Shown here: in pieces, positions 27,985-37,932 of the stretch
How the letters are laid out: each line of letters begins with the position of its first letter
How positions within the stretch are numbered: the first letter of the stretch is position 1
Source: Pseudovibrio japonicus
GTDB lineage: Bacteria; Pseudomonadota; Alphaproteobacteria; Rhizobiales; Stappiaceae
Direction: 5' to 3'
Length of the DNA: 64,000 nucleotides
NCBI RefSeq assembly: GCF_014651595.1
Contig: NZ_BMXE01000002.1
Location: 310,001 to 374,000, forward strand
The notes under the pieces: generated by a model
Seen by the model: only the letters and a program-made list of their open reading frames with translations
Told to the model about the DNA's origin: nothing
Databases searched by the model: none
Program-made: the position numbers and the translations under genes

Positions 27985-29169
27985 TTAAGCGTAGGCTTTC
28001 TCTACAGCATCACGCAGGTTATGGACAAGGTCGATTTTCTCCCATGAGAAACCGCCGTCACGTTCTGCCTCACGTCCGAAGTGGCCGTAGGCAGCTGTAC
28101 GTGCATAGATTGGCTTGTTCAGACCGAGGTGCTCACGAATGCCGCGCGGGGTCAAACTCATGACTTCGCGGATCGCAGCTTCAACGCGCTCACCTTCAAC
28201 ACGGCCTGTGCCGTGCAGGTTGACAAACACGGACTGCGGATCGGCAATACCAATCGCGTAGGACAGCTGAATGGTGCATCTGTCTGCCAGATCAGCGGCC
28301 ACCACGTTTTTCGCCAGATAACGCGCTGCGTATGCCGCAGAGCGGTCGACCTTGGTCGGGTCTTTACCGGAGAATGCGCCGCCACCGTGTGGAGCTGCGC
28401 CGCCGTAGGTGTCTACGATGATCTTACGGCCTGTGAGACCACAGTCGCTGTCCGGACCACCAATCACGAACTTGCCAGTCGGGTTGATATGCCAGATGGT
28501 ATTTTTGGTAACCCAGTCACCCGGCAGTGCTGCGCGAATGTAAGGCTCTACAACAGCGCGCACATCGTCGGATGTCATGGTTTCATCCAGATGCTGGGTG
28601 GATAACACGATGGATGTTGCCTCAACGGGTTTGCCATCTTCATAGCGGATAGACACCTGGCTCTTGGCATCTGGGCCGAGCATTGGTTCATTGCCGGATT
28701 TGCGCGCCTCTGCGAGCAAACGCAGGATCTTATGGGCGTACAGGATCGGAGCTGGCATCAACTCTTCAGTTTCGCGGCATGCGTAACCGAACATAATGCC
28801 CTGATCGCCGGCGCCTTCGTCCTTATTGTCAGCGGCATCTACGCCCTGAGCAATATCTGCGGACTGACCGTGCAGAAGTACCTGAACATCCAGGTTCTTC
28901 CAGTTAAAGCCAGCCTGCTCATAGCCGATATCCTTCACGGCCATGCGGGCGATGTGCGCCAGATATTCTTGTGTAAGAGTTGCTGGGCCGCGTGTTTCAC
29001 CTGCAATAACAAGCTTATTTGTTGTTGCTAGCGTTTCACACGCTACGCGGGCTTCTGGCATTTCCTTTAGAAATGCATCTACGATCGTATCTGATACCCG
29101 ATCGCAAACTTTGTCGGGGTGGCCTTCTGAGACCGATTCCGACGTGAACACGTAGTTCTGACGAGCCAT
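27985..29169 (-). CDS. metK: S-adenosylmethionine synthetase
   Basis: 394-aa enzyme making SAM from methionine and ATP. The family motifs are all present: [16 protein letters not shown] near residue 11, [12 protein letters not shown] (about 120-131), [19 protein letters not shown] (about 255-275). ATG 29169 ([11 protein letters not shown]) has AAGGACG about 8 nt upstream; an upstream TTG is less likely. The leader (29170-29317) holds a perfect 10-bp hairpin, and an XRE regulator gene lies immediately upstream, an arrangement conserved in Rhizobiales. Confidence 0.97.
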   Translation of the reverse strand: MARQNYVFTSESVSEGHPDKVCDRVSDTIVDAFLKEMPEARVACETLATTNKLVIAGETRGPATLTQEYLAHIARMAVKDIGYEQAGFNWKNLDVQVLLHGQSADIAQGVDAADNKDEGAGDQGIMFGYACRETEELMPAPILYAHKILRLLAEARKSGNEPMLGPDAKSQVSIRYEDGKPVEATSIVLSTQHLDETMTSDDVRAVVEPYIRAALPGDWVTKNTIWHINPTGKFVIGGPDSDCGLTGRKIIVDTYGGAAPHGGGAFSGKDPTKVDRSAAYAARYLAKNVVAADLADRCTIQLSYAIGIADPQSVFVNLHGTGRVEGERVEAAIREVMSLTPRGIREHLGLNKPIYARTAAYGHFGREAERDGGFSWEKIDLVHNLRDAVEKAYA

Positions 29170-29203
29170 TGGCAAACGTCCTTCTGGGAAGAAAAGTAGG
29201 ATT

Positions 29204-29228
29204 GAAGCGACGGCAAATCCGTCGCTTC
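29204..29228 (-). promoter_or_regulatory. Perfect hairpin in the metK leader
   Basis: GAAGCGACGG and CCGTCGCTTC pair over 10 bp with a 5-nt loop, 35 nt ahead of the metK ATG. On the minus strand it is followed by AATCCTACTTTTC. It could act as an attenuator, the terminator of the upstream regulator gene, or part of an RNA switch. It does not resemble the SAM-II or SAM/SAH patterns I know. Confidence 0.6.
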
Positions 29229-29317
29229 CGGTGTTACATCAAACAAGGAATGTCGATTACGTCAAGAGATTTAGATCAAAATTGCGGGAGAATTGCGAAA
29301 ATTTACGGATCACAAAC

Positions 29318-29725
29318 TCAATCTTCATCCCCAGCAATACTCTTCACGAGCTCGACGACCTTCTTGCGGACTTTCGGGTTTTCAATGCGCACGAAAGCCT
29401 TGTTGAGGGCTAAACCATCAGAAGATGACAAAAAGTCGACAACATAGGTGGTTTGCGGGTTATCACCGACGCCCGGGGTCTCATCCGGAGTGCCGGGAGC
29501 ATCTTCAAAGAAAAAGGCAACAGGCACTTTCAAAATGGTTGCAATGTGCTGTAAGCGGCTCGCACCAATCCGGTTTGTACCTTTTTCATACTTTTGAATC
29601 TGCTGGAACGTAATCCCAAGGCTCTCACCGAGCTTTTCCTGACTCATACCAAGCATCATGCGGCGCAAGCGAACTCTGCTGCCGACATGAACGTCGATAG
29701 GGTTTGGTGCTTTTTTGCTGGGCAT
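29318..29725 (-). CDS. XRE-family helix-turn-helix regulator
   Basis: 135 aa. The N-terminal HTH is clear: VGSRVRLRRMMLGMSQEKLGESLGITFQQIQKYEKGTNRIGASRLQHIATIL (residues about 14-65), including the Cro/C1-type QEKLGESLGITFQQIQKYE helix pair. The C-terminal part has Pro/Asp-rich and basic stretches with no known domain. ATG 29725 was preferred over an upstream TTG. Regulators of this type precede metK in many alphaproteobacteria, so control of methionine or SAM genes is an attractive but unproven idea. Confidence 0.92.
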   Translation of the reverse strand: MPSKKAPNPIDVHVGSRVRLRRMMLGMSQEKLGESLGITFQQIQKYEKGTNRIGASRLQHIATILKVPVAFFFEDAPGTPDETPGVGDNPQTTYVVDFLSSSDGLALNKAFVRIENPKVRKKVVELVKSIAGDED

Positions 29726-29966
29726 TATCAAAGGCCCTCTTCTTTGGTTTTTTACGGTGCCTTACCGTGGGTTTTTATTTAAACAAGGGCGCATCTCTGC
29801 ATCCCTTGCAAGAACACAATTCATCAAACCTGCATTTCGACAAGTGCCAAAACAACCTCTGACGGAGGCATCAGCTGGCAGGCCCGTAAGGCTTTTTTAT
29901 GGTCCAATCTGACGATTAGGATAAAAACCTTTACGTGTATTAGATGACGATATTTGCGTGCATTCG

Positions 29967-31577
29967 TCAATCTCTACGGGTAGGTAATAATTGCTCCATC
30001 ACCAATAGGAGACTAACAACTACTAGAATAATTCCCCAAAAAATTGAATCACCCGCCCGCACGTAAAGCGTGGGGCTTAGTATTTCAGGCAATTCACTAT
30101 CGAAACTACCTTTTTTATTTAAAACAACTTCTGCGAGTATTCTACCATTGGAATCTACTAGACCAGAAATACCAGTATTTGCAGCTCGCACCAACGGCAC
30201 GCCTTGCTCGACTGCTCTAATTCTTGCCTGCGCCAAATGCTGATAGGGACCCGACGTTTCGCCAAACCAACCGTCATTTGTTAGATTTACGAGCAAGTTA
30301 GGCCGCTCCTCCACTGGAAGCATGGTTTGCGGAAAAATCGCTTCATAACAAATCAGCGGCTGGAAACTAAATGAATTTCTTAAATCTATTTTCTCAAATT
30401 GAGGCCCAGAAGTAAAGTCCTCCGGCGCCGGGACAAGACGCTCCACACCAATGGATTGTAGGAGCGGACGCATCGGCAAATACTCCCCAAACGGAACAAG
30501 GTGCACTTTGTCATAGATATCTATGAGTGCACCTTCGTCGGATACAACAAATGTACTGTTAAAAAAGTGAGTACCGCTTGCTGAAACTTCGCGTCGAATA
30601 CCACCGGTAATCAACATAGTATTTTTAGGAAGCGTGGCTGCAATCGCCTCCAGAGCGCCCGGCTCTTCATCCAGTAAGAATGGAAAGGCCGATTCAGGCC
30701 AGAAGATGAGCGTTTCCTTATCCAGATTCATCTCTGCAAGGGCCTGCTCTGTTTGCTGCAAATAGAGCGGTAGAAGCCTTTGTCTGTTCTCGGGCTTCCA
30801 CTTGTCTGCCTGGGGCACATTGGGTTGTATGACCAACACGCGAGCGCCCGCAACCGGCTGTTGCGGGGCCTGCAACCTATTCGTTCCGTATGCAACCACC
30901 CCTGCCCACACCAGCACACACGCAACGATATAGACAGCGGCGGCTTTACGTCCTTGGTCAATCAGGACAACAGGCATCGAGAAGAGCAACAGGACAAGCA
31001 AGCCGACGCCGTAAATCCCCAAGGCAGAGAAGCTCTGCATGAGTGTCAGGTTTTCGGCAAAGGCATAGCCCCAAACATTCCACGGGAAGCCGGTCAGCAT
31101 GTGCCCACGCAGCCAGTTGGACAGGGCCAACGCGACAGCGAAGAGCAGAATGCGGGAGATGCCAGGTCTCCAGAAGAAGGAGGCACCGCCCAATATGATG
31201 GAGGGGATCAGGGCAAGCCCGCCAGGTAGGATGAGCAACGCAAACGGGATCATCCAGGCATAGCTTTCGGCGTCTACAAGGAACGCTTCGGCAATCCAGA
31301 ACAAGCTAACCAGGAAAAAGCCGAAGAAAAACGCCCAGGACACCCGGAAAAACGCGGCAAAGCGGGCTTTACGGCTTTCTGCGGCTTGTTGCTTTGCCCC
31401 ATCCAACAGCAGGATTAACTGCGGCAAGGTCAGCCAGAGGATGGGAAAGGCACCATAAGGGGGGAAGGCAAAGGCAGATGCCAATCCCCCTACGAAAGCA
31501 AGTAGTGCGCGTCTCCACCCTGATAATTCTCGAATACTGCTTATCAGAGTTCGAGGGGTATCAATGGCAGCGAACAT
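29967..31577 (-). CDS. lnt: Apolipoprotein N-acyltransferase
   Basis: 536-aa inner-membrane enzyme adding the third acyl chain to lipoproteins. The N-terminal half contains several TM helices, including GGLASAFAFPPYGAFPILWLT. The C-terminal nitrilase domain shows the three catalytic residues: Glu in FWPESAFPF, Lys in YDKVHLVPFGEYLP and Cys in PLICYEAIFP. A final TM segment (about residues 510-530) anchors the tail. The gene lies between corC and the XRE gene, as in other Rhizobiales. Confidence 0.95.
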   Translation of the reverse strand: MFAAIDTPRTLISSIRELSGWRRALLAFVGGLASAFAFPPYGAFPILWLTLPQLILLLDGAKQQAAESRKARFAAFFRVSWAFFFGFFLVSLFWIAEAFLVDAESYAWMIPFALLILPGGLALIPSIILGGASFFWRPGISRILLFAVALALSNWLRGHMLTGFPWNVWGYAFAENLTLMQSFSALGIYGVGLLVLLLFSMPVVLIDQGRKAAAVYIVACVLVWAGVVAYGTNRLQAPQQPVAGARVLVIQPNVPQADKWKPENRQRLLPLYLQQTEQALAEMNLDKETLIFWPESAFPFLLDEEPGALEAIAATLPKNTMLITGGIRREVSASGTHFFNSTFVVSDEGALIDIYDKVHLVPFGEYLPMRPLLQSIGVERLVPAPEDFTSGPQFEKIDLRNSFSFQPLICYEAIFPQTMLPVEERPNLLVNLTNDGWFGETSGPYQHLAQARIRAVEQGVPLVRAANTGISGLVDSNGRILAEVVLNKKGSFDSELPEILSPTLYVRAGDSIFWGIILVVVSLLLVMEQLLPTRRD

Positions 31578-31622
31578 GCCCCACTCCCGAATATCATAGG
31601 TAAAACGTTAGCGATGTGCTGC

Positions 31623-32774
31623 TTATTCTGCAGCTTCAGACTTCCGTGGGCGGACGCGCTGAACAACGACACGCTGCTCAATCCGCCGCTTGGAAATGCG
31701 AAGACGCTTGATACGGCGCAAATCGGCATCAATCACTTCGAATTCGTAGGCCGGAAGGCTCTTATCGATGATCAACTCACCGCGAACCGGAACCCTGTCC
31801 AAAATCGAGAACAACAGACCGCCAAGGGTATCCACCTCTTCTGTCTGCTCTTCACCGACCTGGAAGTCTGCACCAAGTTCTTTCTGAAGATCATCCAAAT
31901 CGATACGAGGATCAACCACCCAAACGCCGGGGCTGACGGTCATGATAAGTTCTTCTTCGTCCTTATCGTGCTCGTCTTCAATGTCGCCCACCACGGTCTC
32001 GACTATGTCCTCAAGAGACACAAGCCCGTCAGTTCCGCCGTATTCATCGATCACCAGCGCCATCTGGACACGGGTGACCTGCATCTTCTTCATCAGATCG
32101 GAAGAGGACATGGACGGTGGAACAAAGTGCAGTGGCCGGATCAGGCCTGTTCTGTTCAATGGCGTGGACAGGTCAACACATGACAAGTCGAGCAGAGATT
32201 TCTCTTCTGCGCTCTTCTCAGGCGCGCTCTGTTCCGGCTTCACCAAAGTCAGAGGGGCACCGTTTTGGTTGGCTTTTACAGCCAGCTCCACGAAGTAGGA
32301 CATCAGGTCCTTAATGTGGATCATGCCCCGAGGATCATCCAGGTTGTCATGATAAACCGGCATACGGGAGTGACCTGAGGCCTTAAACAAAGCCATCACT
32401 TCACCGATTGTTGTTGTATCTTCCACGGCCTCAATATCGGCACGGGGGATCATGACATCTTCAACACGAGACTCGCGCAGTTGGAGGATGTTGGTGAGTA
32501 GTTCGCGCTCTTCCTTGGTGAAGGCCGCATCGGCGCCTTCACTGTCGCGAGCGAGCTCGTCTTCCAAATCTTCGCGTAATGAAACAGCCGCGCTTCTTCG
32601 GATACCTTTAAACGGGTTCAGTATGGACCCAAGCCTGGTCAGAAAACCAGGCTTGATCGCTTGTGGTTCGGAGGTATCGTCGGCAACAGCTGTGCCGGTA
32701 CTACTTGCAGGCTCTGCATTCTCAGCCTGAGTGGAGGTGCTTGCACCTTCTGTACTTCGAGGTTCCGGGCTCAT
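31623..32774 (-). CDS. corC: CorC/HlyC-type hemolysin family protein (CBS domains)
   Basis: 383 aa with two CBS domains and a C-terminal CorC_HlyC domain. ELLTNILQLRESRVEDVMIPRADIEAVE, MALFKASGHSRMPVYHDNLDDPRGMIHIKDLM, and LVIDEYGGTDGLVSLEDIVETVVGDIEDEHD are the family signatures. It is soluble and usually linked to Mg2+/Co2+ efflux or to envelope maintenance near lnt. The longer open frame overlaps ybeY; ATG 32774 with GAGAGAG upstream avoids this. It is followed by lnt after 45 bp. Confidence 0.93.
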   Translation of the reverse strand: MSPEPRSTEGASTSTQAENAEPASSTGTAVADDTSEPQAIKPGFLTRLGSILNPFKGIRRSAAVSLREDLEDELARDSEGADAAFTKEERELLTNILQLRESRVEDVMIPRADIEAVEDTTTIGEVMALFKASGHSRMPVYHDNLDDPRGMIHIKDLMSYFVELAVKANQNGAPLTLVKPEQSAPEKSAEEKSLLDLSCVDLSTPLNRTGLIRPLHFVPPSMSSSDLMKKMQVTRVQMALVIDEYGGTDGLVSLEDIVETVVGDIEDEHDKDEEELIMTVSPGVWVVDPRIDLDDLQKELGADFQVGEEQTEEVDTLGGLLFSILDRVPVRGELIIDKSLPAYEFEVIDADLRRIKRLRISKRRIEQRVVVQRVRPRKSEAAE

Positions 32775-32817
32775 CTCTCTCTCGTTGTTCCCTGTATTCC
32801 CAATGAATACCGGGGTG

Positions 32818-33324
32818 TCATTTATCAGCCGAAAGTGGCGCATCTTTGTATGGGTCGGGGATTTGCAGGCTCGCCAAAATCAGGCGCTCTTCCGCTTCCA
32901 TTTCCTCCGCGTCCTCATCTATTTGGTGATCATATCCGAAAAGATGAAGGGTTCCATGAACAATAAGATGAATTAAGTGGTGTTCGAATGGAATTTCAAG
33001 CTCCAGAGCTTCGCGCTTTACTGTCTCTTTTGCAATAACAATATCGCCCAATAATGGACCAAATGGCGGCTCTTCACTGTCATCCCCCGGAAAAGAAAGA
33101 ACATTTGTCGGTTTGTCTTTCTCGCGCCACATCTTATTCAGATCCTGAATATGGGCATCATCGGTGAAGACAAGGGAGACTTCGGTGTTTTCTACCACAC
33201 CAAGGTCGCTTATTGCAAAAGCGGCAGCGATTGCCTTTTCGGCAATCGCCTCCAACAGATCTTCACTCTGCCAATCGCCTGCTTCAATCAGCAGGTCGAT
33301 GTGGACCGGGCAAGCTTTGTTCAT
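32818..33324 (-). CDS. ybeY: Endoribonuclease YbeY (rRNA maturation factor)
   Basis: 168-aa metal-dependent RNase for 16S rRNA 3'-end maturation and 70S quality control. The zinc site [11 protein letters not shown] (His-x3-His-x5-His) is at about residues 134-144. [20 protein letters not shown] and [11 protein letters not shown] are conserved family stretches. The ATG overlaps the phoH stop by 4 bp (ATGA), showing tight coupling. Confidence 0.96.
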   Translation of the reverse strand: MNKACPVHIDLLIEAGDWQSEDLLEAIAEKAIAAAFAISDLGVVENTEVSLVFTDDAHIQDLNKMWREKDKPTNVLSFPGDDSEEPPFGPLLGDIVIAKETVKREALELEIPFEHHLIHLIVHGTLHLFGYDHQIDEDAEEMEAEERLILASLQIPDPYKDAPLSADK

Positions 33325-34385
33325 TCCTTGGAGCCTTGCTCTGCATTTTCTTTGGCAGCTTCTTCTGCCTGCCTGAGTTCTTTGGCTTTCAACCGGCGGC
33401 GACTTTCATTGTCGTAGGCACCAACGATACGCGCCACAAGTTCGTGACGCACCACGTCGCTCTCTGTGAAGTCCACCCGAGAGATACCTTCAACGCCGTC
33501 AAGGATCTTCAGTGCATCACGCAGACCGGACATCTGGCCCGGAGGTAAGTCAACCTGACTGGGGTCGCCTGTCACGATCATCTTGGAGTTCTCACCGAGG
33601 CGCGTCAGAAACATCTTCATCTGCATGGATGTGGTGTTCTGCGCTTCATCGAGAATCACGACCGCATTGGATAGCGTACGTCCGCGCATAAAGGCCAGTG
33701 GCGCAACCTCAATCATCCCACTTTCCAAGCCACGTTCGAGCTTTTCCGGTGCCATCATCTCGTTGAGGCCATCATAAAGCGGGCGCAGGTATGGATCGAC
33801 CTTTTCCTTCATGTCACCGGGCAAGAAGCCTAGACGTTCGCCTGCTTCAACTGCCGGACGGGACAGGATCATGCGGTCAATCTCACCGCGTTCCAACAAA
33901 GCAGCCGCGTAGGCCACAGCAAGGAAGGTCTTACCAGTTCCTGCCGGGCCAATGCCAAATGTGAGATCAGAACGGTCCATAGCCCGGATGTAGGCATCCT
34001 GAGCGGTCGTTCTGGCAACCAGCGTCTTGCGGCGCGTCGCGATCTGCGCAAATGCCATGCGCGACTTAGGCTCCATCGTTGGCAGAGAGAGCTGGGCTTC
34101 AGCAACTTCTGCCAGACGAATTGAGCCATCCACATCGCCCGGAGTGATGTCGTGACCACCCTGCAAACGCGTATAGAGCGATTCCAGAGCAAGCTTGGCC
34201 TGCTCTGTGGATTTTTTATCGCCGCGGATTGTGACCTGATTGCCATGGGCGACCGCCTCAACACCTAAACGCTGTTCGATGAGCGCGAGGTTTTGGTCAA
34301 ACTGACCAAATAGATCGCCTAAAAGTCTGTTGTCTTCGAATGCCAACACCACATGCATCATATCCGATGCCGCAATGGGGCGCAT
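33321..34385 (-). CDS. phoH: PhoH-family ATPase
   Basis: 354-aa cytoplasmic ATPase of unknown exact role, linked with YbeY in RNA metabolism. Walker A is [15 protein letters not shown] (about residues 146-160), followed by [32 protein letters not shown] and Walker [12 protein letters not shown]. An N-terminal KH-like part precedes these. The ATG at 34385 ([18 protein letters not shown]) has AAGGA five bases upstream and was chosen over the longer open frame to 34475. It lies between miaB and ybeY, a conserved order. Confidence 0.95.
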   Translation of the reverse strand: MRPIAASDMMHVVLAFEDNRLLGDLFGQFDQNLALIEQRLGVEAVAHGNQVTIRGDKKSTEQAKLALESLYTRLQGGHDITPGDVDGSIRLAEVAEAQLSLPTMEPKSRMAFAQIATRRKTLVARTTAQDAYIRAMDRSDLTFGIGPAGTGKTFLAVAYAAALLERGEIDRMILSRPAVEAGERLGFLPGDMKEKVDPYLRPLYDGLNEMMAPEKLERGLESGMIEVAPLAFMRGRTLSNAVVILDEAQNTTSMQMKMFLTRLGENSKMIVTGDPSQVDLPPGQMSGLRDALKILDGVEGISRVDFTESDVVRHELVARIVGAYDNESRRRLKAKELRQAEEAAKENAEQGSKE

Positions 34386-34475
34386 GGCCGTCCTTGAAGC
34401 GGACGTTGTCTGGGCTCTGCCCTTCAAATAATGCCTCCGTTCGCCTTTACGCGATATTCTGGGAGCATCATGCAC

Positions 34476-35888
34476 TTAAACGAGACGCCCTTCCAGACTA
34501 TTTGCGCTGGCAGCAACAATTTCTACCGATCCGATTTCACCATACAGGTCCAGTGGTGCATTTACATGAACTGGCTGGAGCCAAGGTGATCGGCCTGCAA
34601 GCTGGCCTTCTCTGCGGCCTTCCTTTTCAAACAGTACATCAATTGTTTTTCCAATCAATGACGCATTAAAGTCTTTTTGCTGCGTGCTGAGCAATACCTG
34701 CAATTCTGCAAGGCGTTCGGACTTGACTTGCTCGTCGATCTGGTCTTCCAGCGTTGCACCCGGAGTACCCGGACGTGGGCTGTATTTGAAGGAGAATGCA
34801 GAGCCGTAGGTGACACGCTTGATCAGGTCCAGAGTGTCTTTGTGGTCCTGATCGGTTTCACCGGGGAAGCCGACAATAAAGTCGCCGGACAGCGCGATAT
34901 CGTCGCGTGCTTCGCGAATGCGGTCGATCAGGCGGAAGTAATCGTCGCGGGTATGCTTGCGGTTCATCGCCTTGAGGATTGCATCAGAACCGGACTGAAC
35001 CGGCAAGTGCAGGTACGGCATCAGAATATCGAGGTCGCGGTGGGCGGCGATCAGGCTGTCTTCCATGTCCCGTGGGTGGGATGTGGTGTAGCGCAGGCGC
35101 TCGATACCATCGATCTTGGCGAGGCGGAACAGGAGCTCACCGAGGCCCCACTCGCGGCCATCAGGGCCTTCACCGTGCCATGCGTTGACGTTCTGGCCAA
35201 GCAAGGTCACTTCACGGACACCAGCAGCTGCCAAGCGCTCGGTTTCCATGACGATCTGTTCTACTTTACGGGAGACTTCCGCACCGCGTGTGTATGGCAC
35301 TACGCAGAAGGTACAGAACTTATCGCAGCCTTCCTGAACGGTCACAAATGCAGTCACACCACGCTTGCGAACAGCTTCCTTGGACGGTGTTGCCAGATGC
35401 TTGAACTTGTCCTGAATATCGAACTCTGTCTCAACGACCTTTGAGCCATTAGAGGCCCGGGTCAGTAGCTCTGGGAGGCGGTGGTAAGACTGAGGACCAA
35501 CAACAAGGTCAACGATTGGCGCACGGCGGGAGATTTCCGCGCCTTCCGCCTGCGCAACACAGCCTGCAACGGAAACCATCATCTGCTTGCCGTCTTTGGC
35601 GCGCTCTTCTTTCAGCTTACGAATGCGACCCAGTTCGGAGTAGACCTTTTCAGCAGCCTTTTCGCGGATGTGACAGGTGTTCAGGATAACCAGATCTGCA
35701 TCGTCCGGGGTTTCCGTCTTTACGTAACCATCGTTGCTCAGAGCGTCGTTCATACGGTCAGAATCATAGACATTCATCTGGCAGCCATAGGTTTTGATGA
35801 AAACCTTACGGGTCGCTTCGTTCTGGTCGCGCGCCTCCGTTGTATTTTCGGATTGGCTCTGGGTGTCTTGGTCTACTAGGTTATCCAT
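34476..35888 (-). CDS. miaB: tRNA-2-methylthio-N6-dimethylallyladenosine synthase
   Basis: 470-aa radical SAM methylthiotransferase acting on A37 of tRNA. The N-terminal [4Fe-4S] cysteines appear in [25 protein letters not shown] and [11 protein letters not shown]. The radical SAM cluster motif is [15 protein letters not shown] (C-x3-C-x2-C). A TRAM domain closes the protein near [18 protein letters not shown]. It begins [10 protein letters not shown] with a polar leader of about 25 residues. The gene is between plsC and phoH. Confidence 0.96.
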   Translation of the reverse strand: MDNLVDQDTQSQSENTTEARDQNEATRKVFIKTYGCQMNVYDSDRMNDALSNDGYVKTETPDDADLVILNTCHIREKAAEKVYSELGRIRKLKEERAKDGKQMMVSVAGCVAQAEGAEISRRAPIVDLVVGPQSYHRLPELLTRASNGSKVVETEFDIQDKFKHLATPSKEAVRKRGVTAFVTVQEGCDKFCTFCVVPYTRGAEVSRKVEQIVMETERLAAAGVREVTLLGQNVNAWHGEGPDGREWGLGELLFRLAKIDGIERLRYTTSHPRDMEDSLIAAHRDLDILMPYLHLPVQSGSDAILKAMNRKHTRDDYFRLIDRIREARDDIALSGDFIVGFPGETDQDHKDTLDLIKRVTYGSAFSFKYSPRPGTPGATLEDQIDEQVKSERLAELQVLLSTQQKDFNASLIGKTIDVLFEKEGRREGQLAGRSPWLQPVHVNAPLDLYGEIGSVEIVAASANSLEGRLV

Positions 35889-36042
35889 TAAATCCTCGAG
35901 TGGATCTGCTGCCGCGATGTCTTTTTTGTTTCAATGCCCGACAGTTCGAGCACACCTGCTCTGTTCAACAGCAGCGCCAGCTCGTCATGTTCAGAATTTT
36001 GGTGAGCTTTACTCTGTTTTGCGCAGAAAGAGAAGCTTTGTC

Positions 36043-36861
36043 TTACTCAGCTTCAACCAGCTCTTTCTGTTTGGATCGATCTCCATGCAATGCTGAAAGG
36101 GTCATCACCCTGACCTGCTCCTGTAGATCACGCGCTAAAACCTTGCGATCAGTGGCTTTCTCGATCGGAATCGGGGTGCCCCAGGTCAGTTCAACATCCA
36201 GCCCACCTTCTTTGAGAATGGCCCAGAGATGTCCAGCGAGCTCCATATCCCCATACCACGCAACATGTTTGCGCCAAAAGTGGCCCATGGGCATCCCGTG
36301 CAGGCGGGTGTAGGCGATGGACAGAGGCTGCACGTAAGCTGACTCCCCTTCTCCCACATGCATTGCCTGATGAGCTGCGCCAATGAGTGCTGAACGGAAG
36401 GGCAGAACCTCGTTGCCGTTGCTGGAGGTGCCTTCAGCAAACAATACCATGGCCTCTCCCCCAGCCATGCGGTGAGCTACTTCCTTAGCAACCCGGCCAA
36501 TATCTGTTTTGCGTTGGCGATCAACAAATATCGTTCGTTGGAGCCTGGAGAGGAAGCCGAAGACGGGCCATTTATTGACTTCGGATTTCGCGATGAAGCA
36601 GACTAGGTTGGTTGATCCAAGAGCAGAAATATCCAACCACGAGCAATGGTTGGCGGTAATGAGAAGAGGCCGTTCGGTGGCCATTTCCCCGTGTTGGTGA
36701 ACACGCAGCCCCACGAGCCAGCACACAGCTTTGTGCCAGAGCAGAGGAACGTGCGGTTTTGTCGACAAGCCTAGCTTCACTATCACCCATTGCGTAGGAA
36801 TGACGAACAAAGAAACGAGGATTAGCCCGGCAATTGCACAAACAGCTCTGACAGTCGCCAT
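36043..36861 (-). CDS. 1-acyl-sn-glycerol-3-phosphate acyltransferase family protein
   Basis: 272 aa with an N-terminal TM segment (CAIAGLILVSLFVIPTQWVIV). The acyltransferase motifs are NHCSWLD (NHx4D, about residues 71-77), VDRQRKTD and FAEGTSSNG (EGTxS, about 141-149). The PlsC family makes phosphatidic acid; PEGTRS-type residues are partly changed here (FAEGTSS), so ornithine-lipid OlsA-type roles are possible. It starts 9 bp after the fur-like stop and likely shares its transcript, as in other Rhizobiales. Confidence 0.9.
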   Translation of the reverse strand: MATVRAVCAIAGLILVSLFVIPTQWVIVKLGLSTKPHVPLLWHKAVCWLVGLRVHQHGEMATERPLLITANHCSWLDISALGSTNLVCFIAKSEVNKWPVFGFLSRLQRTIFVDRQRKTDIGRVAKEVAHRMAGGEAMVLFAEGTSSNGNEVLPFRSALIGAAHQAMHVGEGESAYVQPLSIAYTRLHGMPMGHFWRKHVAWYGDMELAGHLWAILKEGGLDVELTWGTPIPIEKATDRKVLARDLQEQVRVMTLSALHGDRSKQKELVEAE

Positions 36862-36870
36862 GAACGGCTC

Positions 36871-37296
36871 CTATTTTTCATCTATGGGAATGCCGTATAG
36901 CTCCAAGCGATGATCAACCAGTTTGAAGCCCAGCTTTCGTGCCACTTCTTCCTGCATCTTTTCAATTTCTTCACTACGGAATTCGATCACATCACCTGTA
37001 CGCAGGTCGATGAGGTGATCATGGTGCTCGTCAGAAACGGTTTCGTACCTGGAACGACCGTCGCGGAAGTCGTGGCGTTCGATAATACCTGAGTCCTCGA
37101 AAAGCTTTACAGTCCGGTAAACAGTGGAGATAGAAATTTTAGGATCGATGCCGGAAGCTCTCCGATAAAGCTCTTCTACATCCGGATGGTCTTCAGCAGA
37201 TTGTATTACATCAGCAATCACACGGCGCTGTTCTGTCATTCGCATACCCTTATGAGCACACATTTCAATCAGCGTCATTTTTTCTTCTGCCGTCAT
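36871..37296 (-). CDS. fur: Fur-family metalloregulator (Fur/Mur type)
   Basis: 141 aa. The winged helix region GMRMTEQRRVIADVIQSAEDHPDVEELYRRA and DPKISISTVYRTVKLFEDSGIIERHDF (residues 18-77) and the metal site with HHDH at 91-94 are clear. In E. coli Fur the sequence after HHDHL carries CxxC; here it reads HLIDLRTGDVIEF, and only one Cys (position 13) is present. That pattern fits alphaproteobacterial Fur/Mur, which often senses Mn rather than Fe. ATG 37296 was preferred over a TTG at 37305. No Fur/Mur box was verified upstream. Confidence 0.93.
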   Translation of the reverse strand: MTAEEKMTLIEMCAHKGMRMTEQRRVIADVIQSAEDHPDVEELYRRASGIDPKISISTVYRTVKLFEDSGIIERHDFRDGRSRYETVSDEHHDHLIDLRTGDVIEFRSEEIEKMQEEVARKLGFKLVDHRLELYGIPIDEK

Positions 37297-37446
37297 TTGC
37301 CCCAATTCCTCAAAATCACACAGGCACTACCGTTTTCAATCCGCATGGGTATCCTATCTCCCAAAGCAACGAGAGAAAAGAACCAGTTTTACTGTACCCC
37401 GGTTTGATTACGAGCTTATAGCTCCATCTCACATGCGTATTGTCGC

Positions 37447-37932
37447 TTAAAGAAGATCGCAACGCATAACAAGCGCTGTTCCACTGCCTTCGCTCGTGGC
37501 GTAATAGGCTTTTCTCTCTCCGACCTGCTTGAACCCCAATTTCTTGTAGAGCTTCAGTGCCGCGCTGTTGGTGTCATCCACTTCGAGGAACAAGGCTTCG
37601 GCACGGTCAGAGTAAAGCTGGAAGATGGCTGCTTCCATGAGTTTTCGCCCAATCCCCCTGTTTTGCTGCTTTGGGGAGACTGCGATGGTCAAAACTTCCG
37701 CTTCGCCTGCAACTGAGCGGATGACAACAAAGCCCAGATTGGCTTGGCCAGTCACACGAGATGTACGCGCAATCAGGATGAAAACGCCTTTTTGCTCGAA
37801 CATTGTGGTCAGTTCTGCTGTACCCCAGTTCTGCTTGAAGCATTCAGCGTGGAGTTTCGCCAGGTCAGGCAGGTCGTCTTTTTCAGCACGCTCGATCATT
37901 AGAGGCTTTTCTGATGTCCACCAGGACTTCAT
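37447..37932 (-). CDS. rimI: Ribosomal protein S18-alanine N-acetyltransferase family (RimI)
   Basis: 161-aa GNAT acetyltransferase. The acetyl-CoA loop is AVSPKQQNRGIGRKLMEAAIF (about residues 83-103), preceded by LGFVVIRSVAGEAEVLTIAV and followed by ALFLEVDDTNSAALKLYKKLGFKQVGERKAYY. It overlaps the tsaB stop by 4 bp (ATGA), so tsaB and rimI are coupled, a pairing seen widely. Confidence 0.93.
   Translation of the reverse strand: MKSWWTSEKPLMIERAEKDDLPDLAKLHAECFKQNWGTAELTTMFEQKGVFILIARTSRVTGQANLGFVVIRSVAGEAEVLTIAVSPKQQNRGIGRKLMEAAIFQLYSDRAEALFLEVDDTNSAALKLYKKLGFKQVGERKAYYATSEGSGTALVMRCDLL

Noticed and set aside
29170-29317. SAM-II or SAM/SAH riboswitch before metK
   Set aside because: The leader has one strong hairpin but lacks the pseudoknot patterns known to me for these classes.
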